From positions 1,488,001-1,552,000 of the forward strand of contig OZ251507.1 in the NCBI GenBank assembly GCA_965242895.1: a stretch of DNA of 64,000 nucleotides. Reading direction: 5' to 3'. Both the position numbers and the translations under genes were made by a program. Source of the DNA: CATQHL01 sp965242895. Its GTDB lineage: Bacteria; Actinomycetota; Acidimicrobiia; Acidimicrobiales; CATQHL01. The notes below the pieces were generated by a model that saw nothing but the letters and a program-made list of their open reading frames with translations, was not told where the DNA came from and searched no databases. Below, piece after piece: positions 15,453-24,089 of the stretch; position 1 is the first letter of the stretch; each line of letters starts with the position of its first letter.

Positions 15453-17018
15453 TTGCTGGTCGGGTTGGTGTTCTTGGGGCCTTTCGGTTACCTGATCTAC
15501 GAAAACATCCACCTCCACTCGGATTTCATTTCACAATTGGGCAGTAGGAGTCTCTGGAGGCCGCTGGGGAATTCCTTGTTGTTGGCAACCACCGTCACAG
15601 CCTCTGCGATGGCCGTGGGCACAGTGCTGGCATGGCTGGTGGCGCGCACCGACTTGCCCGCAAGGAAGTTCTGGTCGGTTATTGCGCCCCTGCCTTTGGT
15701 GATTCCGTCCTTCGTGGGTGCAACCGCCCTCATCGCTCTGTTAGCGCGTGGCGGATTGGCGGAGCAGATCCTGTCCTCCTTGGGGGTGTCGGAGCTTCCG
15801 CAACTGGCTGGATTCTGGGGGGCGTGGCTGACGCTCACACTCTTTACTTACCCGTACGTGTACCTTCCCACCTACGCCCGGCTGCTGAGCTTGGATCCAG
15901 CCAAGGAGGAAGCGGCCCGCATGTTGGGCAGGCGTCCGATTTCTGTATTCATGTCGGTGGTACTGCCTTCCACCTGGCATGCCGTGTCGGCGGGTGGTCT
16001 GCTCGTCTTCCTCTACACGCTTTCGGACTTTGGTGCGGTTGAACTGCTCAGATACGAAACCCTCACTCGTTCCATTTACGCCTCCCGTCTGTTTGATCGA
16101 ACGCTCTCGGTCGGCCACGCTCTCATCCTGGGAATAGTGGCGCTGCTCGTCGTGGCAGGGGAGAGGCGTCTGCAGCGTCGCGCTGGGAGGATCTCGGCGG
16201 ATGGGGGGACGCCTAGCCGTTTTTCCCATCGTCACAAACTCGGTTACCTGCGTTATCTGGCTCTGGGCGGGGTGGCGGCTTTTATGATCATGAGCTTGGC
16301 TGCGCCCGTAGCTGCCTTGGGGTACTGGGTAGGGCGCGGATTCTTCAATCTTCAACGCAAGATCGGCGTCATAGCCATGGATCTCTCAAGCCTTGGAGAG
16401 GCAGTAGTTTCGACGGTGATCCTGAGTTCTGTGGCCGCCTTGGTCTGCGTTGCGGTCGTCCTCCCGGTCGCGTGGCAGACGATTCGACGGCAGAGCACCC
16501 TCGCCAAGACGGCAGGGGTGTTTGCCGGTGTTAATTTCGCCCTCCCAGGAGTGGTGGTGGCGCTGGCGCTGGTGTTCTGGTCGCTGCGAATGCCTTTTTC
16601 CTCCCAGATTTATCAGACTTTCCCTCTTCTGATAGCCGGCTACGTTTTGCTGTTCGGTTCACAGGCCAACGGAGCGGCGCAGGTTGCGGTTGCCTCCGCT
16701 CCGGTTCTCTACGGTGAAACCGCTCGAATGCTGGGAGCGAGACGCATCCGGCGCTTCGTCACGGTCGAACTGCCGCTGATGGCGCCCGCCTTAGCGGCTG
16801 CGGGCGGACTCGTGCTGCTCTCGGTGATGAAGGAACTGCCGCTGACTCTGCTGGTCGCTCCTACGGGGTTTCCCATGCTCTCCACCGAAATATGGGATTC
16901 CATCGAGACGCTTTCGCTGGCGCAGGCCGGGCTGGAATCGCTGATTCTCCTGGCAGCCTCTGGCCTGCTTACTTGGCTTCTGATAATCCGCCGCTATTCG
17001 TTCAAGCATTCGCATTGA
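15453..17018 (+). CDS. fbpB: Ferric-iron-type ABC transporter permease (fused two-domain)
   Basis: A permease of at least 521 residues with about twelve membrane helices, made of two fused BPD_transp_1 domains. Each half has an EAA loop that docks on the ATPase: EEAARMLGRRPISVFMSVVLP in the first and YGETARMLGARRIRRFVTVELP in the second. This fused form is typical of FbpB/SfuB iron permeases. The start is uncertain: TTG 15453 is the first usual start codon, but the frame is open back to 15312 with a basic stretch (RSNFRRFVLGRFPHFW) that looks like a real cytoplasmic N-terminus. The deletion that made the upstream remnant may have disturbed the original 5' end. Confidence 0.87.
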   Translation: MLVGLVFLGPFGYLIYENIHLHSDFISQLGSRSLWRPLGNSLLLATTVTASAMAVGTVLAWLVARTDLPARKFWSVIAPLPLVIPSFVGATALIALLARGGLAEQILSSLGVSELPQLAGFWGAWLTLTLFTYPYVYLPTYARLLSLDPAKEEAARMLGRRPISVFMSVVLPSTWHAVSAGGLLVFLYTLSDFGAVELLRYETLTRSIYASRLFDRTLSVGHALILGIVALLVVAGERRLQRRAGRISADGGTPSRFSHRHKLGYLRYLALGGVAAFMIMSLAAPVAALGYWVGRGFFNLQRKIGVIAMDLSSLGEAVVSTVILSSVAALVCVAVVLPVAWQTIRRQSTLAKTAGVFAGVNFALPGVVVALALVFWSLRMPFSSQIYQTFPLLIAGYVLLFGSQANGAAQVAVASAPVLYGETARMLGARRIRRFVTVELPLMAPALAAAGGLVLLSVMKELPLTLLVAPTGFPMLSTEIWDSIETLSLAQAGLESLILLAASGLLTWLLIIRRYSFKHSH

Positions 17019-17107
17019 CGCTTAAGAGTTGACGGGTAGGCGAGCCGCCCGGTTGCGGATTCTCGCAGCTTGATGTGCGAGTACCCCGATTTGAGCTAGG
17101 TAAGCAG

Positions 17108-17812
17108 TTACTCGAAGTTCTGACTTTCGGCTTTAAGAGGAGTCACCAATATGCGCTGAGCCGTGAATGAATCTAAGCGCACCACGCCGCCCGCGATCAT
17201 GATGTAAGTGTCGTCGCTGTTGTCGTTGCCGGTGGGTGGGACGACGATCCCGATGTGCCCGGGTATTACCGACGCTCCTTCAAGGTATTTGAGGAGACCC
17301 TCAGTGAATTCCAGTTCTTCGGGAATGCGGGTGACCGTGAATGCCTTGCCCATCGGAACCTCGTTCAGGGGCATGTTGCCTTCCGGCGGCGAGTATCCAG
17401 CACCTGGAATGGGGTTTCCGTGAGGGCAGGTAGTGGGGTTTCCCAACAGTTTCGTCATGGACTCCTCTACTTGAGGAGAGATGACGTGTTCCCATTTTCC
17501 GGCTTCTTCGTGGGCGTCTGCCCAGGGCAGCCCGAGAACGTCGGTGAGGAAGCGTTCTGCCAGCCTGTGTCGTCTTACGACCTGCTCAGCTAGGCTCTGG
17601 CCGTCGGGGGTGAGGCGAACCGCCCCCTCCTTTTCGAGCAGTCCTTGCTCTTGCATGCGACGGATCATCGAAGAGACGGCTGGACGGGAGATTCCCATCC
17701 TTTCGGCTATGCGTGCCTGAATTACCTCAAGATCGTCCTCGTCTAACTCGAAAATGGTCTCACAGTACTCTTCGAATGCAGGGTGGTACTCCGGAGCTTG
17801 GTAGGTTGTCAT
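17108..17812 (-). CDS. DtxR-family metal-dependent transcriptional regulator
   Basis: A 234-residue repressor with an N-terminal winged helix (EEYCETIFELDEDDLEVIQARIAERMGISRPAVSSMIRRMQEQGLLEK), a dimerisation and metal domain (VVRRHRLAERFL, HEEAGKWEHVIS, GNPTTCPHGNPIPG) and a C-terminal SH3/FeoA-like domain. With Fe2+ or Mn2+ these proteins repress metal-uptake genes. Ancillary-site ligands are kept (His82, Glu86, His101), as are Glu108 and His109, but the residue matching DtxR Cys102 is Gly105 and that matching Met10 is Glu15. It faces the iron importer and probably controls it (inference). A TACAAT box 6 nt before the ATG indicates a leaderless transcript. Confidence 0.9.
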   Translation of the reverse strand: MTTYQAPEYHPAFEEYCETIFELDEDDLEVIQARIAERMGISRPAVSSMIRRMQEQGLLEKEGAVRLTPDGQSLAEQVVRRHRLAERFLTDVLGLPWADAHEEAGKWEHVISPQVEESMTKLLGNPTTCPHGNPIPGAGYSPPEGNMPLNEVPMGKAFTVTRIPEELEFTEGLLKYLEGASVIPGHIGIVVPPTGNDNSDDTYIMIAGGVVRLDSFTAQRILVTPLKAESQNFE

Positions 17813-17818
17813 GTCCTA

Positions 17819-17824
17819 ATTGTA
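17819..17824 (-). promoter_or_regulatory. -10 box of leaderless dtxR-family gene
   Basis: TACAAT on the minus strand with exactly six bases (taggac) before ATG 17812. No Shine-Dalgarno lies between. The -35 region is poor. Confidence 0.6.
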
Positions 17825-17872
17825 GACAGTTTCCGAAGCGGTTTCTCTTAGACCGCTCAAAAATCGGCTGTT

Positions 17873-20578
17873 TTACTCGTAGGAGATGGCTTCCAGGATT
17901 TTCCTGCGACCCGCCCAGATGGCCGGCAGCAAGCCGCTTGCAAGTCCCGCCGCACCCGCCAAAACCAAGTAGAGAATCAGTTGCCTAACCGGGATCACAA
18001 GGGTGCTGACTACTGAATCAGGGATAATGCGCGCCGTCAGCGTTCCGAAGACCAGACCCAGGGCCACGCCCAGGATGCCCCCGAAGACAGCCACGATCAT
18101 CCCCTCCCAGCAGATCATCCGTCGGAGTTGTGAGCGGGTCATTCCCACTGCCCGCAGCAATCCGAGTTCTCGAGTCCGCTCGAAGACGGACAGGGCCAGC
18201 GTGGCGACTATTCCCAGGACGGCGATCACAAACGCCAATCCCAAAAATATGTTAACGATGATCAGGGCTTGGTTGATCTGGGTGGTCTGCGAGTCTCGGA
18301 ACTCCGCCTTCGTCCGCACTTCTACCAGCGGGAAACCTGCTGCTGCAGTCTCGATGGCGTCTCGCGCCTGATCTTCGGTCACCCCCGGTGCGGTCAAAAC
18401 CGAAACGTAGCGATCTCTGTCGACGTCGAAATAGCGGTTGAAATTTGCTAGGGAAGTGATCCAAGAACCGATGATGGCTTCGTCTTCGTAGATGCCTGCG
18501 ATTCTCCAGGTCGCCCGGCTGGCGTCGGTGAACTCCACCGGCAGGTCGTCGCCGACCGACAGCCCGATGTCGGCGGCAAGGTCGTCGGAGACGAGAACGC
18601 CGTTGTCGGACAGATCATCGGACGATCCGGAAACGAGATCCAGATCGAGATGCAGGTCGATTTCCGAAGCGTTCGTCGCCGTCAAGGAGTGGATCGAGTC
18701 GTCGTCGGTCTTGAAAGCCCCGCTCTGGAAACGGAAGGAAGCCACAGACTTGGTCTCGGGCAGAGCGGACAACCCTTCCGCCAGTTGCGGGCTGAAGGTG
18801 GCGGTTTCGTCGTTGCAGCCGTCTACGCACAAGAACCAGTCTGCGTTTATCTGTTCATCGATCACGTCGACAAAGGTGCTTCTGAGGGATGCTCCTACTA
18901 TGCCGACGGTTGCCACCAAGGCCAGCCCGATCATCAGGGCTCCCGCTGTGGTGGAGGTGCGGCGGGGCTGCCGTGCGGCGTTCAGCCGAGATAATTCCCC
19001 TGTCACCCCGTCGGTCACAGCGAACGGCTTGCCAAGCGCCTGCGCCATTCCTCGGGCGAATAGCGGGCCGCTCAGGTTGACTCCCACGAAAGCCATCAGG
19101 GCGCCGATCGACAGCGAGACAAGGAGTTTAGAAGTGCTCCACTCGGCGACGGCCGGTGTTATGAGCAGCACCGCTGCCACGACCAGGACGGAGATACGCC
19201 CGACCCAGGGCGCAACTCTTCGCCCGCCTAGGAACGCGGCTGCACAGGCGAGCAGGGCGAAAAGGGCCAGCCCCTGCCAGTCTTCCACCAGGAGCCCCAG
19301 CGTCAGCAGTCCTACGGAAGCCGCCAGCAGGACGCTCCCCAGGATGGGGCGGCGCGCCGGGACGGCTTCGCCCAGTCGTATTTCTTCGCTGATAGCGGCC
19401 ATGGGCGCCACGCGCCGGGCGCGAATGGCCGGAGCGAGGGCGGCCAGCATCGTGATGCCCACTCCGACGGCGGCGGCGACTAGGTAGGTGCGGGCGCTGA
19501 GCGCGACAGGATCGATCGGGAGAGTGCCCCCCTGTGCGCTGAATACTGCTTTCAGAAAGGCGGCTACCCCGATGCCGCCCGCCAGCCCGATGCCGGTGGC
19601 CAGCACTCCTACTCCCGCTGATTCGGCGAGCACCATGCGGGTCACCTGGGTGCCCGTAGAACCGAGTGCGCGCAAGAGTCCCAATTCCCTTATGCGTTGT
19701 CCAGTCAGAATCGAGAACACGTTGTTCACCAAGAACGCCGAGACCACCAGGGTTATGATTGCGAAGGCCAGCAGGATGTACTGGAAGATGTTGATGAACT
19801 GGCTGAAGTTGGTCTGCTGTTCGGCTTCGGCGGCTTCGGCAGTGACGACTTCCGTGTCTTGCTCTACGTTCGCTTCGATCGAAGCCTTGACCTGGTTGAT
19901 GTCTCTTCCAGGCTCGATGTTCACGAGTATGACGTCCCATCCCTGGTTGCCTTTCAGGTGCTCGGTGGCAACGTCGAGGGGGAACGCCGCGATCTGCGCC
20001 CCAAAGATGTTCTCTTCGTCCGCTCCGAATATATGGGTTCCGGTGAGACGGAACTCCCTGGTTCCGGTCGGCAGCGCAACGGGATAGAGGGCATCGATGG
20101 TGAGGTCGTTGTTCTCGAACGTTCCGGTGTCGACCGTAAACTCGAACTCGCCCGGCCTGGGGCGTTCTCCCTCCATCAAGGTGAGCCTGTTAAGGGAGGG
20201 GTCGTTGGGCCAGCTTTGAGCGATCGCCGGGCCTCGCAGAGAACTTGGAGCTTCTCCGTCTATGAGGATCGGTACGTTGAAGGAGAAGACTTCGCCGTCG
20301 ACCGACCTCACCCCGTCTATCTCACGAATGTCTTCGGCTAAGGCGGGATCGATCAGCGGGGCGTTCAGCCGATCTCCGAACGGATTTGCCTTACGAACGC
20401 GGAGGTCGATTTGCCCTGCGATGTCGGAGGCTAAGGAGCCGAAGGCCGAACGCATGCTGTCGGTCACTATGAACACTCCGACCGTGAAGGCAACGCCCAG
20501 CATCACGCTCATGACCGTCCCTAGGAAAAGGGTTTTCCTGCTGAACATGTTGCGGATGCTGAGTTTCAGCAGATTCAC
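17873..20578 (-). CDS. FtsX/MacB-type ABC transporter permease
   Basis: About 901 residues. Layout: N-terminal helix (TLFLGTVMSVMLGVAFTVGVFIV), a large extracytoplasmic MacB-PCD domain (about 50-265), a first FtsX domain of three helices (from INIFQYILLAFAIITLVVSAFLVNNVFSILTGQRIRELGLLRALG), four further helices, a second extracytoplasmic domain, and a second FtsX domain (FLGLAFVIAVLGIVATLALSVFERTRELGLLRAVG). Such permeases do not import; they move or release lipids, lipoproteins or peptides, or transmit force. I prefer GTG 20578, which has GGAAGG nine bases upstream; a TTG at 20596 is in frame. It pairs with the ATPase upstream and ends at the stop preceding the dtxR promoter region. Confidence 0.88.
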   Translation of the reverse strand: MNLLKLSIRNMFSRKTLFLGTVMSVMLGVAFTVGVFIVTDSMRSAFGSLASDIAGQIDLRVRKANPFGDRLNAPLIDPALAEDIREIDGVRSVDGEVFSFNVPILIDGEAPSSLRGPAIAQSWPNDPSLNRLTLMEGERPRPGEFEFTVDTGTFENNDLTIDALYPVALPTGTREFRLTGTHIFGADEENIFGAQIAAFPLDVATEHLKGNQGWDVILVNIEPGRDINQVKASIEANVEQDTEVVTAEAAEAEQQTNFSQFINIFQYILLAFAIITLVVSAFLVNNVFSILTGQRIRELGLLRALGSTGTQVTRMVLAESAGVGVLATGIGLAGGIGVAAFLKAVFSAQGGTLPIDPVALSARTYLVAAAVGVGITMLAALAPAIRARRVAPMAAISEEIRLGEAVPARRPILGSVLLAASVGLLTLGLLVEDWQGLALFALLACAAAFLGGRRVAPWVGRISVLVVAAVLLITPAVAEWSTSKLLVSLSIGALMAFVGVNLSGPLFARGMAQALGKPFAVTDGVTGELSRLNAARQPRRTSTTAGALMIGLALVATVGIVGASLRSTFVDVIDEQINADWFLCVDGCNDETATFSPQLAEGLSALPETKSVASFRFQSGAFKTDDDSIHSLTATNASEIDLHLDLDLVSGSSDDLSDNGVLVSDDLAADIGLSVGDDLPVEFTDASRATWRIAGIYEDEAIIGSWITSLANFNRYFDVDRDRYVSVLTAPGVTEDQARDAIETAAAGFPLVEVRTKAEFRDSQTTQINQALIIVNIFLGLAFVIAVLGIVATLALSVFERTRELGLLRAVGMTRSQLRRMICWEGMIVAVFGGILGVALGLVFGTLTARIIPDSVVSTLVIPVRQLILYLVLAGAAGLASGLLPAIWAGRRKILEAISYE

Positions 20579-20688
20579 TTTGTCGCAGCCTTCCAACTAG
20601 GTCGACAAGTCGGCGTTTGAATGCTCATGGGAGGGACGCTCGGCGAACTCTGTATCGGATCCGATCGGTTCGCGGAGAGAAGTTCAGG

Positions 20689-21447
20689 TCAGTCTCCGAG
20701 TGTCTTGGCTCTGTCAAGTACCTTTTCCACGGTAGGTTCATAAAGTTCGTCAACGATCTGTCCGTCGGCGAGGAAAACGACGCGGTCGCTGTAGCTAGCG
20801 GCAACGGCGTCGTGGGTGACCAAAACTATGGTCTGGTTAAGTTCCGAGGTGGTAAGCCGCATGAATTCGAGGATTTCCCCCCCGGCTTTTGAGTCGAGGT
20901 TTCCGGTAGGTTCGTCTGCGAAGATGATCTCAGGCTTGCTTACAAGGGCTCGCGCCACCGCCACGCGTTGCTGCTGGCCACCCGAAAGTTCCTTGGGACG
21001 GTGTTTCAGGCGGTCGCCCATCTTCACAATCTTCACCACATGATCAAGCCATTCAGGGTCGGGATTCTGTCCGCCGAGGGCGAGAGGCAGGGTTATGTTC
21101 TCGCTGGCCGTGAGCGTGGGGATCAGGTTGTATGCCTGAAAGATGAACCCAACTCTGCGACGGCGCAGGAGCGTTAGCGAACGTTCGTTCAATTTGCCGA
21201 GTTCGACTTCTCCGATGAAGATCCTCCCGCTGGTCAGGTCGTCGAGTCCGGCCATGCAATGCATGAGCGTCGACTTGCCTGAGCCTGAAGGCCCCATGAT
21301 CGCCGAGAGTTTGCCCCGCTCGAACTCCACATCTACTCCGTCGAGAGCGCGGACCTCGGTGTCACCGCTTCCGTAGACCTTGACGGCTTCCATCGCCCGA
21401 GCAGCGAAGCCGTTTCTCGATGCCTGTGCGGCGATCCTTTCAGTCAT
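20689..21447 (-). CDS. ABC transporter ATP-binding protein, LolD/MacB type
   Basis: A 252-residue ATPase. Visible motifs are Walker A GPSGSGKST, Q-loop VGFIFQAYNLIPTLTASENI, signature LSGGQQQRVAVARAL, Walker B EIIFADEPTGNLD and the switch His in VLVTHDAVA. The DEPTGNLDS string and the IFQAYNL loop are typical of ATPases that partner FtsX-type permeases, here the next gene 110 bp downstream. About the first 16 residues are a non-conserved tail. Substrate is unknown. ATG 21447 is the start; a weak GAGGTG lies upstream. Confidence 0.92.
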   Translation of the reverse strand: MTERIAAQASRNGFAARAMEAVKVYGSGDTEVRALDGVDVEFERGKLSAIMGPSGSGKSTLMHCMAGLDDLTSGRIFIGEVELGKLNERSLTLLRRRRVGFIFQAYNLIPTLTASENITLPLALGGQNPDPEWLDHVVKIVKMGDRLKHRPKELSGGQQQRVAVARALVSKPEIIFADEPTGNLDSKAGGEILEFMRLTTSELNQTIVLVTHDAVAASYSDRVVFLADGQIVDELYEPTVEKVLDRAKTLGD

Positions 21448-21499
21448 GGCGCCTGTAAGTCACCTCGGACGGCTTTTGTCTGTAATTAGCCGAGGCGTT

Positions 21500-21543
21500 C
21501 AAGCGGCCGCCGGGGTTGGACAGCCGGGGCATATGGCCGCTTG
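21500..21543. terminator. Inverted repeat between peroxiredoxin and ABC genes
   Basis: CAAGCGGCC (21500-21508) and GGCCGCTTG (21535-21543) form a perfect 9-bp stem with a 26-nt loop. There is no T-run, so termination after the peroxiredoxin gene is only possible. Confidence 0.35.
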
Positions 21544-21574
21544 CGCCTGCGCTGCTTGCGTTTAGGCTGATGAT

Positions 21575-22210
21575 CTAGGCGCTCGGCTGCGGGACAACCC
21601 GCAGGTAGGGCTTCTGTTCGTCCCAGCCGTCGGGGAAACGTTCCGCTGCCTCTTCGTTGCTCAAGGCCGGGACGATTATCACGTCTTCTCCGTGCTCCCA
21701 GTTCACAGGGGTGGCTACCTTGTGTTCGGCCGTGAGCTGCAGCGAATCCAGAACCCGCAGCACCTCGTCGAAATTGCGCCCTGTGCTAGCAGGGTAGGTG
21801 ATCATCAGCTTGACCAAGTTGTCGGGCCCTATCACGAACACCGACCGCACGGTCATGGTGTCGCTGGCGTTGGGATGAATCATGCCGTAGAGGTTGGCCA
21901 CTTCGGCGCTTGGATCTCCGATCATCGGGAAATTGGGGTAGATGCCCTGCGTGTCGCGGATGTCCTCCGACCACTTCCGGTGGTCTTCCACCGAGTCGCA
22001 GGAGAGACCTATGACCTTCACGTTTCGCTTGGCGAATTCCTCTTTGAGCTTGGCGGTGTAACCAAGTTCGGTGGTGCAGACTGGCGTGAAGTCCTTGGGG
22101 TGCGAGAAGAGCACCGCCCAATTTCCCTCTTTCCATTTGTGGAACTCGATTGAGCCTTCGGTGGTGTCTGCAGTGAAGTTCGGGGCCGCGTCGCCCAGTT
22201 GAATTGTCAT
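21575..22210 (-). CDS. Peroxiredoxin, Prx6 (1-Cys) family
   Basis: A 211-residue thiol peroxidase that reduces H2O2 and organic peroxides. The active-site loop reads HPKDFTPVCTTELG with the peroxidatic Cys45 and the conserved Pro and Thr. The long C-terminal arm (PATLSNEEAAERFPDGW-like: here PALSNEEAAERFPDGWDEQKPYLRVV) is diagnostic of the Prx6 subfamily. A second Cys71 occurs in GLSCDSVEDH, where Val is usual, so an additional disulfide is conceivable. The start ATG 22210 has AGGAG seven bases upstream. It is divergent from the GDSL lipoprotein gene. Confidence 0.93.
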   Translation of the reverse strand: MTIQLGDAAPNFTADTTEGSIEFHKWKEGNWAVLFSHPKDFTPVCTTELGYTAKLKEEFAKRNVKVIGLSCDSVEDHRKWSEDIRDTQGIYPNFPMIGDPSAEVANLYGMIHPNASDTMTVRSVFVIGPDNLVKLMITYPASTGRNFDEVLRVLDSLQLTAEHKVATPVNWEHGEDVIIVPALSNEEAAERFPDGWDEQKPYLRVVPQPSA

Positions 22211-22389
22211 TTATTTCTCCTATGGGAGTGTCGTCCAAAGTGCTAAATCCACACTATTTCAGCGTTTCAGTTTAACGATTTTCCTGATGGTTTCAACATC
22301 GGTCGGATGCTTGGTTCAAAGTGGCGCCCTGCTGCCGGGCGAATCCTTGCCGACTGCTGGCGGGCGGGCCGGTTTACTCTGTCTAGATA

Positions 22390-23778
22390 ATGAGAAGCAT
22401 TTTTTATAAGGCCATCGCTCGGGGGAAGGCTGCTCGGGGGCGTCTGGGTGTTTCCCCTTTGCGTCTGTTCGCAGCGGGTTTCATGCTTGTGCTGATGATC
22501 TCTCTGGGGTTCACCGGATGCAACGGCAGCGACGACGATTCGCAACGTTCAGGAGGCGGGGTCGGCGACGACGTCTCGGCGGGAGCGACGACATCCACCA
22601 CGGCGTCTAACTCGCCCCCGGTTATAACCACGGAGCAGGTGAGAGCAGTCGTAGGGCAGCAGCACGCTGACCGAATTGAGGCGCAGGATCCTGACGGCGA
22701 GGTCGTAAGGATTACTTGGTCGAAATCCCCTCCCGGACTCCTAGACGCGAAGACCCCGGACAGCCTTGGGGATTACGAATGGACACCCACCGTGGCAGGC
22801 ACCTGGGATGCGGAGGTAACAGCCTTCGACGACGAAGGTGCGAGCGTCACAGCGAAGGTCGAGTTCATTGCTCGATACGCAGCGGCCTCCGATTCCTTGG
22901 TTGCCTTGGGAGACTCCGTGGCGGCGGGTTTCGGTCTTCAAAGGAGGGACTTCCTCTTTGGCGATCCCTGCTGGCGAGCGCCAGGATCGTCTTATCCCGG
23001 TTTTGTGATGGAGGAACTGGTCGAGGCAGGGGAAGTCTCATCTTCGAGTGATCGAGTGATCTTGGCGGCGTGCACGGGCCATCGGTCGACCGATGTTTGG
23101 GAGAAGGTCGTTCGAAGGCCGGACGGTGCGCCCGAGGAGATGGAGGAAGACGACTGGAGCCAACTGGACTGGGCAGTCAGGGTCAATCCCGCTTACGTGG
23201 TTCTTACCGTCGGTGCCAATGACGTCGGGGTTGCGGATTTGTCGTGGCTCTTGCTCCCCGACGGGAGCATCCGGCGAGACGAGCTGCAGCGGCGCGTCGC
23301 CGAGGTCAGAGGTGGAGTCGGAAATCTGTTGGAGGAACTGACCGCAAAGACCGATTCCCGAGTAGTGATTACTACTTACTACAACCCTGTGGCGGACTCC
23401 CCTGCCGGTTTGGATGGATGTTCGGGAGAGTGCTTCTTCGACTTGGCCGTTGAAGTCGTGGATGCGCTGAATGATGCCATCGTCGGTGCGGCTGAGCAAT
23501 ACGCCTCTCGAGTGAAAGTTGCTGAAATCGGTGCTCTCTTTGAGGGTCGCGAAGCCAGTTCCTCCTTCGGCCCAGACTGGATAAGAGAACCGATCGAGTC
23601 GCTCTTAGGGGTGCAGGTGAGCGCATATTGCTCGCAGGAAGCAACCGAAGGCACCTGGGTCAGCACGTTCGACTGCATCCACCCCAACGAGGATGGTATG
23701 CGTGCCATAGCGTCGGTTGTCGCAGCTCTGTTTCTGGAGTCTTGGACAGAGTCTCTCTCGTCAGCGGCGGGCGCCTAA
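22390..23778 (+). CDS. SGNH/GDSL-family hydrolase lipoprotein
   Basis: A 462-residue exported lipoprotein. The signal peptide has a basic start, a hydrophobic core (LFAAGFMLVLMISLGF) and lipobox FTGC with Cys44. A Ser/Thr-rich linker leads to a cadherin-like Ig fold (about 75-160: PPVITTEQVRAVVGQQHADRIEAQDPDG). The catalytic domain follows: block I LVALGDSVAAGFG (Ser176), block III LTVGANDVG, and block V DCIHPNEDG with Asp428 and His431. These enzymes cleave esters on lipids or polysaccharides outside the cell. Several Cys pairs suggest disulfides, as in secreted actinobacterial SGNH lipases. ATG 22390 follows a TACTCT box by 9 nt with no ribosome site. Confidence 0.88.
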   Translation: MRSIFYKAIARGKAARGRLGVSPLRLFAAGFMLVLMISLGFTGCNGSDDDSQRSGGGVGDDVSAGATTSTTASNSPPVITTEQVRAVVGQQHADRIEAQDPDGEVVRITWSKSPPGLLDAKTPDSLGDYEWTPTVAGTWDAEVTAFDDEGASVTAKVEFIARYAAASDSLVALGDSVAAGFGLQRRDFLFGDPCWRAPGSSYPGFVMEELVEAGEVSSSSDRVILAACTGHRSTDVWEKVVRRPDGAPEEMEEDDWSQLDWAVRVNPAYVVLTVGANDVGVADLSWLLLPDGSIRRDELQRRVAEVRGGVGNLLEELTAKTDSRVVITTYYNPVADSPAGLDGCSGECFFDLAVEVVDALNDAIVGAAEQYASRVKVAEIGALFEGREASSSFGPDWIREPIESLLGVQVSAYCSQEATEGTWVSTFDCIHPNEDGMRAIASVVAALFLESWTESLSSAAGA

Positions 23779-23788
23779 GCAACTCTCT

Positions 23789-23829
23789 CTTGGGCTCTGG
23801 GCTAGTCCCTTGGGCTCTGGGGCTAGTCC
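23789..23829 (+). repeat. 20/21-bp tandem duplication
   Basis: CTTGGGCTCTGGGCTAGTCC at 23789-23808 is followed by the same sequence with one extra G at 23809-23829. The second copy runs into the end of the small membrane-protein gene on the other strand. Confidence 0.85.
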
Positions 23830-24023
23830 CTCCATCCTTTGATCCAGCTCGGTTCCCAGTTCCCTTCTTTGGGTTCCTGTAGACCATCTTGGAGATCGGA
23901 CGCATTTTTTGGATCCTGCGAATCCGCGACTCTGGATTTCCGAAACTTCAGGTAGCCGATGGCTGCTAGGCACAGGAGGATGATCAGAGCCGGGGCTAGG
24001 TAGTTGAAGAATGCAGCTGCCAT
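23823..24023 (-). CDS. Small single-pass membrane protein
   Basis: A 66-residue protein: one N-terminal membrane helix (AAAFFNYLAPALIILLCLAAIGYL) followed by a basic stop (KFRKSR) and a polar tail rich in Asp, Glu and Trp, probably cytoplasmic. No family is recognised. The ATG at 24023 has GGAAT seven bases upstream. It is 66 bp downstream of the first LysM gene and in the same direction, so may be its operon partner. The 3' end lies in a 20-bp tandem duplication, so the C-terminus may vary between strains. Confidence 0.55.
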   Translation of the reverse strand: MAAAFFNYLAPALIILLCLAAIGYLKFRKSRVADSQDPKNASDLQDGLQEPKEGNWEPSWIKGWRD

Positions 24024-24089
24024 CGATCGATTCCGGTGACGTCTCCAACCTCGTCTGTCGCCGTTTTGGGCCTTGCCGCTCTCTGAATT

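Noticed and set aside
18492..19487. Open frame of 331 codons on the plus strand inside the FtsX permease gene
   Set aside because: Product is Ser/Arg/Ala-rich with no fold; the opposite strand encodes clear FtsX domains.
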